Positions 26,131-37,000 of a stretch of DNA of 64,000 nt are shown piece by piece. How positions within the stretch are numbered: position 1 is the stretch's first letter; each line of letters begins with the position of its first letter. The notes under the pieces are model-generated. The model did not search any database and had not been told where the DNA came from. It saw only the letters and a list, made by a program, of their open reading frames with translations. Source of the stretch: Smittia aterrima (lineage: Eukaryota; Arthropoda; Insecta; Diptera; Chironomidae); contig CP093829.1 of assembly GCA_033063855.1 (NCBI GenBank), positions 17,515,537-17,579,536 of the forward strand, given 5' to 3'. A program made the position numbers and the translations under genes.

Positions 26131-27517
26131 CGAGTGAAGCTTTAAGATGAAAGAAATCTTTTTTAGATGTAACACAATTCTCACAAAACAAGAAATCATC
26201 GCTTAAGATACAGAACTGAAAGAATTTTAATTGGGAAAATTAATCTTTTCCTCTGGCCAGTTTAAAGCGTGAAAACTGCAGCTTTTACTTTTAATTTCTT
26301 AATTCAAAACATACTCGGCACTTGGGCATTATTTACTTTGGCGAATTTCAGTATTTTGAAGAATGAAGATCCGTACTAAAGAGCAAACTGCTCGCCTTTC
26401 ATTTCTTCAAAAAACAATCATTAGCATCATCGTCTTGACAGAGCGAGCGCGGTAACTTGAGAAGCTCTGTACCTCACTCGAGTCATTAAAAAGTTTCATC
26501 CAAAATATTTGCAATCTTTTTTTTTTCGTTTGCGTGTCTTACTTGTTTAGTTTGTAATGAAAAACGATTTTCATCAAATGAAAACTATTTTTAAAAAAAT
26601 GAAACCACGAGGAAAATTATCAGTTTAAGTTTTGTTTAATTTTAACTTAATTTGAAGTCTTTCGTTTAAAATTGCTTCTCTTTTTGTACAAAGTAGAAAC
26701 TTGCGAAAAAATTCAAGGAGAAAGAATTAATTTTGTTTTAAAAAGAACAATGAAATAAAATTTATTAAAAAATATTTGAGACAAAAAATAAACTTTATGA
26801 GTTTTTTATTATTTTTCCAATTGCTTTTTATTATTTTTATGATTTTCATTTTCAGCGATTTTGGGATCAACTCGAATGGCGTTCGTTTATCGGTTGAGTC
26901 AAAAATCTTGTCGAAAAAATAGTTTTTCTCAACTGCAATGCAATCAAACTCATGACGAAACTGATGAACTAACCCCAACTCGTTTGCTACTTTTATGATT
27001 TCCTCAACAGCCGACACAAATTAATGCACAAAACTAAAGCGAGAAAATTGGTGTTTGCAATACTTAGCGAAACGAGAGAACAAATTAGCTAAGACATACC
27101 AAGGAAAACTATGTGTTCCACTTTTTCACCACATGAACTACGCAAAAATGCAATAATTTACAATTTTCGGGTCGTAACTAACATTTTTCACGGTTTCACG
27201 AACCAACAACTAGCTTTTCATACTTACAATGTTGATCCGACGACAATTTATGTCAAAGAGCGACAGAAATTCCCTTCGACACATTCACTCACTCACTCAC
27301 ACAAAACTTCAATCAATTTCGTTCGAGACAAAGTAAATAGTTATCAATTTGAGAGTACAAAACAAGAAAATATTAATAAAAAAAACTTAAGGATAAGAAG
27401 ACATAAACTTGACGTTCTTTCTATTGAATAATGAAAATACAAAGCAAAGCGTTTCTGATGAAGAACAAAAACGACATTAGCGTAATCATAAGCAACTGAG
27501 AAACTTTCCCTAGAAAC
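26131..27517. other. Non-coding stretch
   Basis: Very A+T-rich. One minus frame around 27,017-26,870 reads somewhat like protein (ANELGLVHQFRHEFDC) but has no ATG and only a weak possible acceptor. It could be a second exon of the small ORF at 27,715-27,518. Confidence 0.4.
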
Positions 27518-27715
27518 TTAATAACTCACACTTTTCAAAGAACTTCTACTAAAAGTTAAAGAAGGTGAAAACCCTTCGGAATATAATAATAATTCAATGT
27601 CCATATAATTCTCTAGAGCTGTTGACTTAATTTCCATTTTGCTTCCCTTACGTTTCAAAAACTTTTTCCTTAGCTTAATCATTAAGTTTTCTTCTTCATC
27701 TGATGAGATGGCCAT
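27518..27715 (-). CDS. Possible small ORF or first exon, 65 residues, unknown
   Basis: An ATG at 27,715 opens a frame starting MAISSDEEENLMIKLRKK: an acidic then strongly basic N-terminus. It reads through to TAA after KSVSY. Near the end the sequence AAAAGTgtgagt is a near-consensus 5' splice site in phase 0, so this may be a first exon. A joining frame near 27,010 exists but its acceptor is weak. The acidic start resembles the first residues of some domesticated or decayed transposases, but no catalytic motif is visible. It is an isolated, low-confidence call in very A+T-rich DNA. Confidence 0.25.
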   Translation of the reverse strand: MAISSDEEENLMIKLRKKFLKRKGSKMEIKSTALENYMDIELLLYSEGFSPSLTFSRSSLKSVSY

Positions 27716-28989
27716 TAAGGAAAGAGGCTCGGTATAAAGATGAGTTCACACATGAAGGTAGTTAGCAATTTTTAAGGAAACAAAACTTAACTACTTATGT
27801 GGATGTATTGAATATTGAGCAAAAATTGATTATTATAAACGATAAAATAATTTTATTGGAAGGTTTGTGAAGTTGGACATCAGAAAAGCCGTCAAAGTTA
27901 TTCACAAAGTCACTCAAAGAGTGTCTCCTCTCCTTCTCAACTTCTTAATGGAGCTGCTCGGAAGGAGAGAATTAAATATTGTAGAAAAATTATAATTAAA
28001 TATAAATATAAACGATAATGGTTTTTGTTGTAATTGTAATGATAAAACTTTTTGTTTGTTATTTTAGCGAAAATTGAAAAGAATGGAAATTAAATTTTCC
28101 CGAGCCCCCAAAAACTCGAAAAGACATTTCCGCCGTGCGCTTGAAAAAAAAAGTTTATTTAAAGACTTTAAATTTAATTTAGCCAAAAAAAAATAAGAAA
28201 GAAAGAGAAATGAAATTAAATTCTAGCTAGAATCAAAAACAATAATTTTAAAATTGAAAACTCCTAAGTTTTCCAAACGCTTCTTAGAATTTTCCTCAAT
28301 TTCTCAATGGCTAAGTAAATTAAAAATGCTTCATTGATATTTTTGTAGAAAATTAATGATTTTTAAAAAATCGGTTACCGAAAACACTCAAACGTAAAAA
28401 TTGTATGAGATGACAAACAATTAGATACCAAAACCCAAAACCCTATAATCGAAACAAAAGAAAAAAAATCCTCGTTCTTTTAAATGAAAAAAAGGAAAAT
28501 TTAATATAATCTCTCTCGATGGCTCGAAAGCACATGAGCCAAATAGTTTTTAAGGTAGAACAACTCGGTACATTGATGCCAGAACAGAATTTTCCTCGAA
28601 TAAAAAGTGAAACAAGCAGTTACCAGTCGAGCAAAAACAAAAAAGAAGAAGCAAAAGCATAAAAGTTTTTCGTTACAAATTTTTTTGTTTTTGAGTAAAG
28701 GACACAAAGACGAGAGAATCCATGTCGCATTTTAGGTAATAAAAGGAAAATTTTAAACGATAAAAAGGCAGTAAAAGTTTTGATCAAATGTAAAACAATT
28801 TATACAATAAACTTGGTGAAAAAAAATGATGAAGAAGAAATATTTAAAGTGGAAGAAACGGCAGAAAAATTATTATTATAAAAATTGAAAGAAAAATAAT
28901 AAATAAAAAAGTCGTAAATTCTTAAAATATCGTGATGTTCTTATTTTATTTGCCACCCCGACGCCAACACCAAGCAAAGAGAAAAATCA

Positions 28990-29560
28990 TTGCCCGGCAA
29001 TAAATTTTTTTATCGCAGACATTTTAGGAAATGTCTTTTGCTCCTCTCATTCAAGCTTTCCCTTTTCAGGTTACTCTCCTTCTCTCTCTTTCACTCGAAC
29101 TCTAGACATGTATGTTGTTGCAGCAACAAAAGGAAATTACACCCTTGAGATCCAGACTTGATATCGGAAGACGAAAGAAAACGAAAGCAGAACAATTTTT
29201 ATGGTAAACTCGCTTTCTTTCGTGAAGGAAAACTCTGAAGGTCGAGCGATGATATTTATGACGATAAAAAATGATAAAGAGCGAGAGTACTTTCAGGTTT
29301 ATGTTTCAGAGGAAAACAAGAAAGAAAGAAAAAAATGCTCATCATCACTCTTCGTAATAATTTCCGCCCCTTTCATTTGTCTCACCGTTCGCAACTTCAT
29401 AAATTTCAATTAAAACGCGACATCAAATTCCAGAAGAGAAATATGTTTTGCGGTAAGAAACTGAGAGCGATAGAATTTACTGCGATTCGGTTGAGATGCA
29501 GTCGCAGTGAGCATGAAACAAACGCACCATTTACACGTTATAAATTAAGATGAATTGCAA
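28990..29560. repeat. Diverged duplicated non-coding block, copy 1
   Basis: Contains a stem-loop agacattttaggaaatgtct (29,017-29,036), a CT-rich tract, gagatccagactt (29,147-29,159), then taaatttcaattaaa (from ~29,400), gaatttactgcgattcgg and a catttac...ataaattaagat segment. All occur in the same order at 43,960-45,880. Confidence 0.6.
29017..29036. other. Conserved short stem-loop, copy 1
   Basis: AGACATTT and AAATGTCT form a perfect 8 bp stem with a 4 nt loop. The duplicate at 43,988-44,010 keeps both arms but has a different 7 nt loop, which suggests the pairing or the palindromic site matters. Confidence 0.45.
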
Positions 29561-32500
29561 TAGCTGTGCTTAGGTAAAACGAGACAACTTCAAACTTCGC
29601 TCCCGCGCCAATGCAAATCGACGATTTATTTCTCTCTTGCTCGTTTACTCGCGGAATCGTTTTCTGTGCGAAAGACAGTATGTCTATCAATCTTGTTTTA
29701 TGTTGTTGCGCTGACTCTTTACACAAATCTAATTTTAAAATAATTATTTTTAAACATTTTTCGCTATGCGCGAGGGCAGCAACAAAAGTCGAACTACTCG
29801 TGCAAAGCGGATGGGAACAAGAAACCTATTCGCTTTCCATAACACAAAATACTTTTCATTTCGATTGAATGCATTTTGATGCAGCAGAACTATGAGCTTA
29901 CAAATAAAAAGAAAACGAAACAAAATCCAACCGTAAACCGCAAAAGCTGATAAAACATGAAAACATTCTTTGCATTCACTCGACGACGACGACGATGCTT
30001 CTTCCTCTCTCCGTCTCTCTCCTTCCCCCCGTGGGTTCGCTAAAAATAAGTTGTAAAAGGAATTTTTACATACATGAATGTAGAAACATTTTTCTCTCAC
30101 TCGGCAACATGTTTTTTCGCCATAATCCACAGCAGAAGTATTTTGCATGTGTACAACCGAAAGCGCATCGTAGAAAGGGAGAAATATTCAACATTCTACT
30201 AATGAAAATGGTTTTGGAAATGCAAAGTGAAGTAGTCAATGCCGAGAATTGCGATAGCATAATTATTTCGCAATTAAAATACCAAACAAACGGTGCTTTT
30301 CGATTGCGAGGAATGTCGTCGTCGTCTGAAAAGTGTTTTTTTTTATGGTTCGCTGATAAATTAAGAATTGAAAAATCACTCGACAAACCGAAATCGTTAA
30401 ACTGCGACAAAGTTGCAATTCCCTCTCGGTCTCGATAATCTATTTTCAAGCTCGTTGCAGGTTGTCTAATCTAATTTATTAACAGTTGATGCTCGGCTAA
30501 ATGGATTTGCTGCTAATTCAAATTGATTTTTGCTAGTTTGTCGCAGGCACGAATTGTCGTTTGTTGATATGAGGTCATGGTCGTTGGAGCTAAAAGCATT
30601 TACAAAGTAATTAAATGATGGAAAGTTTGATGGAAGCCTCGAGGAGCTCAGATAATTGCATCAGCTTATGACATTGAAGCAGAAAACAAGCTTTCCATCA
30701 AAAAGCGACAAAATTTACAATTTCCCATCAGCAGGCAACCCAAAAACCCTCCCCCTCATAAGACAAAGTGGAAATCCGTTGCCTAAAGCTTCTCAATGCA
30801 TTGCGAGTGTGTTTGTTGTTCTCCTTGAAAATAACTCAAAGTCTAATAATGAAAATTAAACATACGAAAAATTCCCGAGTGAGTATACGAGAGAAGCAGA
30901 AAAAATTAAACCTCAGGGATCGGATGAAAATTGCGAGAGAAGCGCTGATAACATTTCATCCAATTTGACGTTACACCCTTCCCGCCCTCCTGCCATTTGC
31001 TCATTCCGCATCAGTCGGGTATCACACATGATCTCGTTCGCCGAGAAAATCATCAGCTCTCTCTCGCTTTACGAAGGAAGGATTTATGCAGCAATTCCAC
31101 ATTTTCGGGTTGAAGATAAGGAAGCAAATAGCAAATCGCTCCGACTGATGCATTGTAATCAACTTCTGATTCACTAAACCTTTTTTCCCTTCTCACTCGC
31201 TTGGGTTTCTTTCCGTCTCACCCAGCACGCAATCTTTATAGCGCTCATCAAGCAAATGGCTTAGTGATGTTAATGCAATGAAAAAAGGTTGTTGTGGAAA
31301 ACATTTCGTGATGAAAACTCCTTTCGACGAAAGCGAGAAACTCCTCTCGCCATAAATTTAAACTTCTTACAAATTCAAAATGTCAACTCGATGAAATATT
31401 CTCGCTCGAGGATTTGTCGTGGAGCTGAGTTGAGTTGTGTATGAAGAAAGCGCCAAATTACTTATTCTTGACAAATGCCATTCATTTGAATGCACGTCGC
31501 ACCTTAAATCTCGTCTTTTATGTTCGCGAGTAGGAAGACGAAAGATCCCGTGCATGGCTGTCGGGAGACATCAAACGCTCATAAAAAGGGGGCGATTTGA
31601 GCACATATTGGTAAATTAACGGATGAGATGTGTAATAAAAATGCTTTTATAAAGTTTTTTTTTCGTCTTTACGATCTAACATTGAAGATGACGCGTATAA
31701 ACAATTCTCCGGTTATTTTATTTTAAAAGACAAATTGGGCCATAAACCTAAAAGAAAATATTCCTCGATGGATTACGTCTTTTGGATTTTACCGTGTGCG
31801 AATGGAAATCCTTTTAAAATGAGCGAAAATGGGAAGTTTATCGGTTTTATTGCGAAGAGCGTATTCATGCGTAAAAACTTTAAAATTGTAAAGATCTGTC
31901 GACGTACATTAAGGATCGTAAAACCATCAGAGTCAGGCAGAGATGTCAATTTCAATCATCACTTACTGCGATTTCATTTTTTAGATTTATCAACACTAAC
32001 TCAACAAGTGATGAGCATTCAATATGTCACTCAACATCTCTGGAACATGAAGGGTGGCCGCGTCGAACTTTCTATTTTACGATCGTAAAATTCTGAAGGG
32101 ATGCGTTGAGGTGAATTTAAAAACGCAATAAATTCCTGTAGGTTCGCCCTTCATTTCCGGGACGAGAACGAGACGAAGAGTAATTTTCTGTCATTTTCGG
32201 CAATAAAATCTTCACTCACTCGCTTTTCTTATGGTAACCGCCAATGTTCGCAACCTTCAATCTATTTTATTTCCCATTTCAACTCCATTCAATGTGTGTA
32301 TTTGTCTATGCTGTCTTGCACATGAAACATTAATTTTATGCTGTGCCGTTCTTTTTATTCAAGAAATTTTTATTGCTCTCCGCTTTTCCTTTTTCTCGAA
32401 GGAGTGAAACTGTTGTAAATCATTTTTTACAGCTTCGCAAAAAGAAAGAGAAGCTTAGAAAGAATGTTTGTGAATTAAATGGCAAACGGAAATCACTTCT

Positions 32501-33234
32501 ATTATTCATCAATCATGGCAGCTTATCCTCAGTGTAAAATCCTCCGTTTTACTTAATGCACCATGGGAACTTTCGCCTCCGAGGAGAGAACGGAGGATGA
32601 CAGGAAGTATAAATTGCTTGCAATTATTTTCTTGAGGAAAGTTGGAGCGAAACGTTAAGTAAGAACGCGAAGATAAATTTGAGTTTCTCGCTCAACTTTG
32701 AACAAGTTTTGAATTTCTTCAGAGTTCAATTTTCAATTTCATTTTCTTGGTAAGAGGAAAAGTTTTAACGAAACTTGATTATTCGTCGCTTCGTTTACTT
32801 TGTGAAAGCTTTTGATGTCAGTTTACTCGATTCCTTGTCTGATTATCTGAGCACATTAACTGCTTGTTACGAGTTTCAGCAAATCTAATTTCGATTCTCG
32901 TTATCTCCACGAGAATAAGCACTTTGAGTGATGCCATGAAATGTTTTCTTCAAGCTGGTAATCAATAATTTCACGTATCTCGTGAGTCTCGTCGTGTGTC
33001 AAACAAGAAACATTGTTGTTGTCATGTACATCAAACGCTTTTAATTTCAAAAAAGAAAAACATCAGGATTCTCTCGTCAAGATGTTTCCCTCTAATTGGA
33101 TTTTGTAACACTTCTTCATGACAGGATCCGTTCATTTAATAAATCATCGAGCGAACGTTCTCTATCTTTGTCGAAAAAGGTTTCGCTGGTGTGTCAGAAA
33201 CGACGGGCTCATATTTCGACTGCAGGCTTTCTGC

Positions 33235-33240
33235 TTTATT
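33235..33240 (-). terminator. Poly(A) signal of the coiled-coil gene
   Basis: AATAAA on the minus strand, 43 nt past the stop codon ending at 33,283. Confidence 0.6.
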
Positions 33241-33282
33241 ACACTGAATCATGAATTGATCGAAGCTCTTCTGGGAAGACTC

Positions 33283-34084
33283 TTAGATCCTAGCAACATC
33301 GAAAAGTTTCGTGAAGCGAACTTTCTTCTTCTTCGGCTTTGCATTGCCATCAAAGTTTTCCTTCAAACTCGACATGCTTGCAGCTTTCTTCATCCGCCCG
33401 GAGTTTGTTTTCCCTTTTGAGACTTCCTTAACGCTTTTACATTCTTCACCTCTGTGCGAGTTTACATCAACGTCGTTGCTGCAAAAAACAAAGTTGATTG
33501 AATGAAATCTAGTCTTTAAGAGTTTACATATCGTCGCAGCAATCTTCCTCGGATGACATTCGGGGACTCTTTTCCTCAGAAATCGGAGACAATTTCGGTG
33601 AGATGAGAGAAGACATGCTCCGAAAGCGACGAGGCGGAGTCGTTTCGGCAATGAACCGTTGCGAGTGATTGTTCTCGTCGTCATCGAACTCGACGAGTAA
33701 TTTCAAAATTTGCAATTCTGCGTTCTGCTCAGTGATTTTTTCTTTCGCTTTCTTGAGTTCTTGGTCGCGGTTCTCGATGCCATTTTCCAGCCAGAGCAAA
33801 TCAGTCTCGACGTTTTCCATTTTCTTTTTCAAGTCAGACAATTCAGCCTCTTTGCAAACAAGTTTAGCTTTTGATTGAGCCAGCTCAGCGTATACTGCAC
33901 TCAGTTCACTCCTCAGCCCTTCACAGGTTTCAGTCTCCACCTCAAGCGCTTTCTTCATTCGCTCGAACGCTTCATCTTGTTTCGTTTGCAGATCAACTTC
34001 GCCTAAGTACTCGCGCTTCAAGCCTTCTATTTTCTCGAGAATTCCATTACAAAGCACTGCTGAAGCCTCTGCCTTTATTTCCAT
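33283..34084 (-). CDS. Coiled-coil protein with C-terminal PP1-docking-like motif, 250 residues
   Basis: Two exons, 34,084-33,528 and 33,478-33,283, joined over a 49 nt intron (gtaaac...tttttgcag). The join keeps phase and reads DDI-NDVDVNS. I chose the first ATG (MEIKAEAS); the frame upstream has no ATG. Residues ~15-133 form a long Leu/Glu/Lys heptad-like coiled coil. A Ser-Pro-rich linker follows (LISPKLSPISEEKSPRMS), with three SP sites suited to proline-directed kinases, then a second short SMSSL motif matching one before the linker. The end is very basic, KPKKKKVRFTKLFDVARI, and KVRF (residues 238-241) fits the RVxF docking motif of protein phosphatase 1. Coiled coil plus SP sites plus RVxF is typical of cytoskeletal, centrosomal or kinetochore adaptors. 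I do not recognise the family, so that role is inference. It stands alone, with non-coding DNA on both sides. Confidence 0.85.
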
Positions 34085-37000
34085 TTTGAAGCGAAATTGT
34101 TCCGTCTTGGAATTATTAACTAACAAAGATTCTCAAGCTGCTCAAACTTTGACTTCTGAAACAAAACTTTTCAGGCTTCCTGAGACTGCTTGATACATTG
34201 TATCAGTAATGGAATTGTTGTGGCAAAATGTTGAATGGTAGACTGAAAATTGCGGTAATGGAAAAATCGAGATGTTGGTTATGAGTTAAGTCCTAGCCGT
34301 TACCGAGATCCTTAGCAAAAGATGGATGTCCGTTCCTAGATGAGTTATTGTGTCCGAATAGATATCAGCCCCATCGTTCAACCATAACTCAACTGCTTGC
34401 ACTGACGCAAAACTGTAAGTTAATCAAAAACAAATCTGGAATTGAAAGGAAATTTAACCCTTAATGCGAGCATTGAGTCATCTGCAAAGTGGCTGTTGAT
34501 ATGGCGAACTTAGAGTGGAATTTCCCTCATTTATCTCTCTCAATCAACTTCACATCAGCATTCTGTTATGATAGCCAAATCACTTGGGAAGATCACGGTC
34601 GACTTCATCCCAAACTGGCCCAAACTCACAGGAGCGCTTTAATGTTTCCTCTACTCATCCAGGCAATGAAGATTGCAAACCCGAAGGAAAGTCTTTTCGA
34701 TTTTTAATGAAATCTCGTGGATAATATTTGAGATGTCAGAGGAGAAAGACAGGACGGTTGGCTTATCTGCTCCATGTAATTGAAAAAGGTTATGAAATCT
34801 CCATCTCGAAATCCTTCGTCGCTAATTGATGAGTCTCCCTCTGGATGGGAATCCTCCTTCAACAAATGACGCTCTAATTCACTTCAATTTCAATTAATCA
34901 ATTTGCCAATTCTCTAATCGAGCTCTTCGATGTTACAAAATGTGCCCTCACGCAACAACCTTCTCGGGGATTATCGCTTAGCGTAGCAATTCACAAGTAG
35001 AATCACATAAATTCTGTCGAAGAGGATCTTCGATTGAAAGAGAATGGAAGTGAATCGGAGAAAATAAAAATGTCGGGATGTGATGTAAATCGAGAAAAAC
35101 TAATAAACGAAAATGAATTCAAAGAGGGGTCTTAAAGCACCTTAAGACATATCTTTTAAGGATTCGATTACGTAATTCAAGTCGTTCGAGTCGTTTCCGG
35201 ATTTTGGGTGCTGCTGGTGGTGATGGAAAACATGTTTTCAATCGAAGGGAAAGTTGATTAGGAAGAAGGCCGAAGAAAGTAAGAAAAGGGAGCAATGCGG
35301 CGGCATCGAAAACACTTTCTCGTCATCATCATCGAATTGCCATTCAATCATCACGACACAATAATATCATTTATCCTCCAATGGTTGACGGCTTAGTCGT
35401 CGTCTTCGATTTCTGCAACAAACGCACACAAAAAGCGAGAAGAATTTATTATGTGCGAAATAAATTGCCATTGACATTGCTACGTCGCTGATGCTTTCTT
35501 CTCTCTCGACGGAAACAAGATGGAACGAAAGCTGCCGAATTGAGAGATGCCAGTTAAGTGCCATGCCGAGAATAAGATTCTCCTTGCACGATGACAAATC
35601 AAACAGCGACGGCGGCGGCTGCAGAGGGAGTTCCTCTGAGAAGAGTAAGTGGAGGGTCGCGACCCGAGAGTTTGAAGAAGAAGGAGGAAAGGGCTTTTGG
35701 CAAATTGATTGCCAAGCAGAAACAGAAATGGCACAAGAGTGGGAGCACCATAAAAATAAATTCGCGATAATCCATTTTGATTCGACTTCAGTGGGGAAGG
35801 GAGCGAATTGAAAATGCTTTGAAGAGACATACAGGGCGAAGGAGAACGAGACGACGACTAAAGAAAAGGAAAATTTACATTTTTATATTTTTCGCTGGGA
35901 ATTGTGTTTGCTCTTGTGCGAAGAAGCGAAGAGCTCAGTCGTCGAGGAATAAATCCGCTCGCATCTAATATATTGCACAACAAATTGAATAGCTTTTTTA
36001 TTTGCGCTCAATTTGGTAATGATATTACATACCGAAGAGAGCACAGAGTGAATCGCTTTTCCGCCTCTTGCCCATCGACTTCCTTCAAGCTTCTCCATCC
36101 TCTTCCGTTCATATCTCGGTTCCTTTAAAAATCATTTTCCTTATTAGAGAGAAGATTAGGATGAGGATTTTTCTTCGTCTTTGTGTTGAGCTCTAATCCT
36201 CCTCCGGCTTCGTCATTTGTTGCTGCCAAGAATTCCCCTTCAATATTTCGGGAACCCATTCTGATATCAGTTTCTCAACAGTTTCCTTTCACATTCAAAA
36301 GTGCCCTCATTCTTCACTCCAACTCCCCAAGAAAGAAGATTACAAAGGATCATCGATGGGGTCGCAGTCTCTTCGAATATTTATTACAATGATATGTTTT
36401 CCAATTCGAGAAGTTTGAAATTTATTGAATCCTCATTTGAAGTTCAGTGCGGGCCTCTCGGCAATCTTTGACGTTCATAAAGAGTCCGCTCATCGTTGTC
36501 GAGGGAGAAAGTCTTTTGTATTTAAATTAAGAATCTTTGTTATGGACAACGACAATGGAAATGAAGGGCGAGAGAGGGAGGGAAAGTCGAAAGGACATAT
36601 CGCAAGATAATTGAATAGAAAAATGTCCATTGTGCGATTTCTTATTGTTCTCTCCTTTCCAAATTTCCTCACAGAGACTCATCGAGTATCTGAGTTTCTG
36701 ATTACACGATGAAAATTTTTCCTCTCGTTTGCAAAGGGAAATGAACATCGGACTTGACTCAGTCTCTGACTCGCTTACCATCGAAGAAGAAAAAGAAGAA
36801 GATATCAAGTCTCTTCCCTTTTGTAAATACAACAATTTTCAAATTGAAAAACATGATATCGGATGCCTTAAGAGGACGTTTTAATAGAATATTGACTTTA
36901 ATTCTAGCTATGTCGACCAAACGACGGAGCAGCAGAGTGGCCTAAGAGAATGTTTGCAATCACTCGATATCTTTACAACTTGTTATTTTATCCAAAAACG

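Larger units (their letters stand above)
27716..33282. other. Non-coding stretch with a duplicated structured block at 29.0-29.6 kb
   Basis: No gene I can support. Overlapping frames on both strands near 29.6-30.4 kb are not spliced and begin at non-ATG codons or in low-complexity sequence. The one clear structure is the 28,990-29,560 block that reappears at 43.96-45.88 kb. Confidence 0.5.

Noticed and set aside
29058..29080. cccttttcag|gttact as a recursive splice site
   Set aside because: Donor gttact is weak, the site is not kept in the duplicate block, and it lies beyond the 3' end of the regulator gene.
29750..30449. Frames of 127-147 codons on both strands
   Set aside because: Mutually overlapping on opposite strands, low-complexity (GAC)n/(TCG)n content, no splice support.
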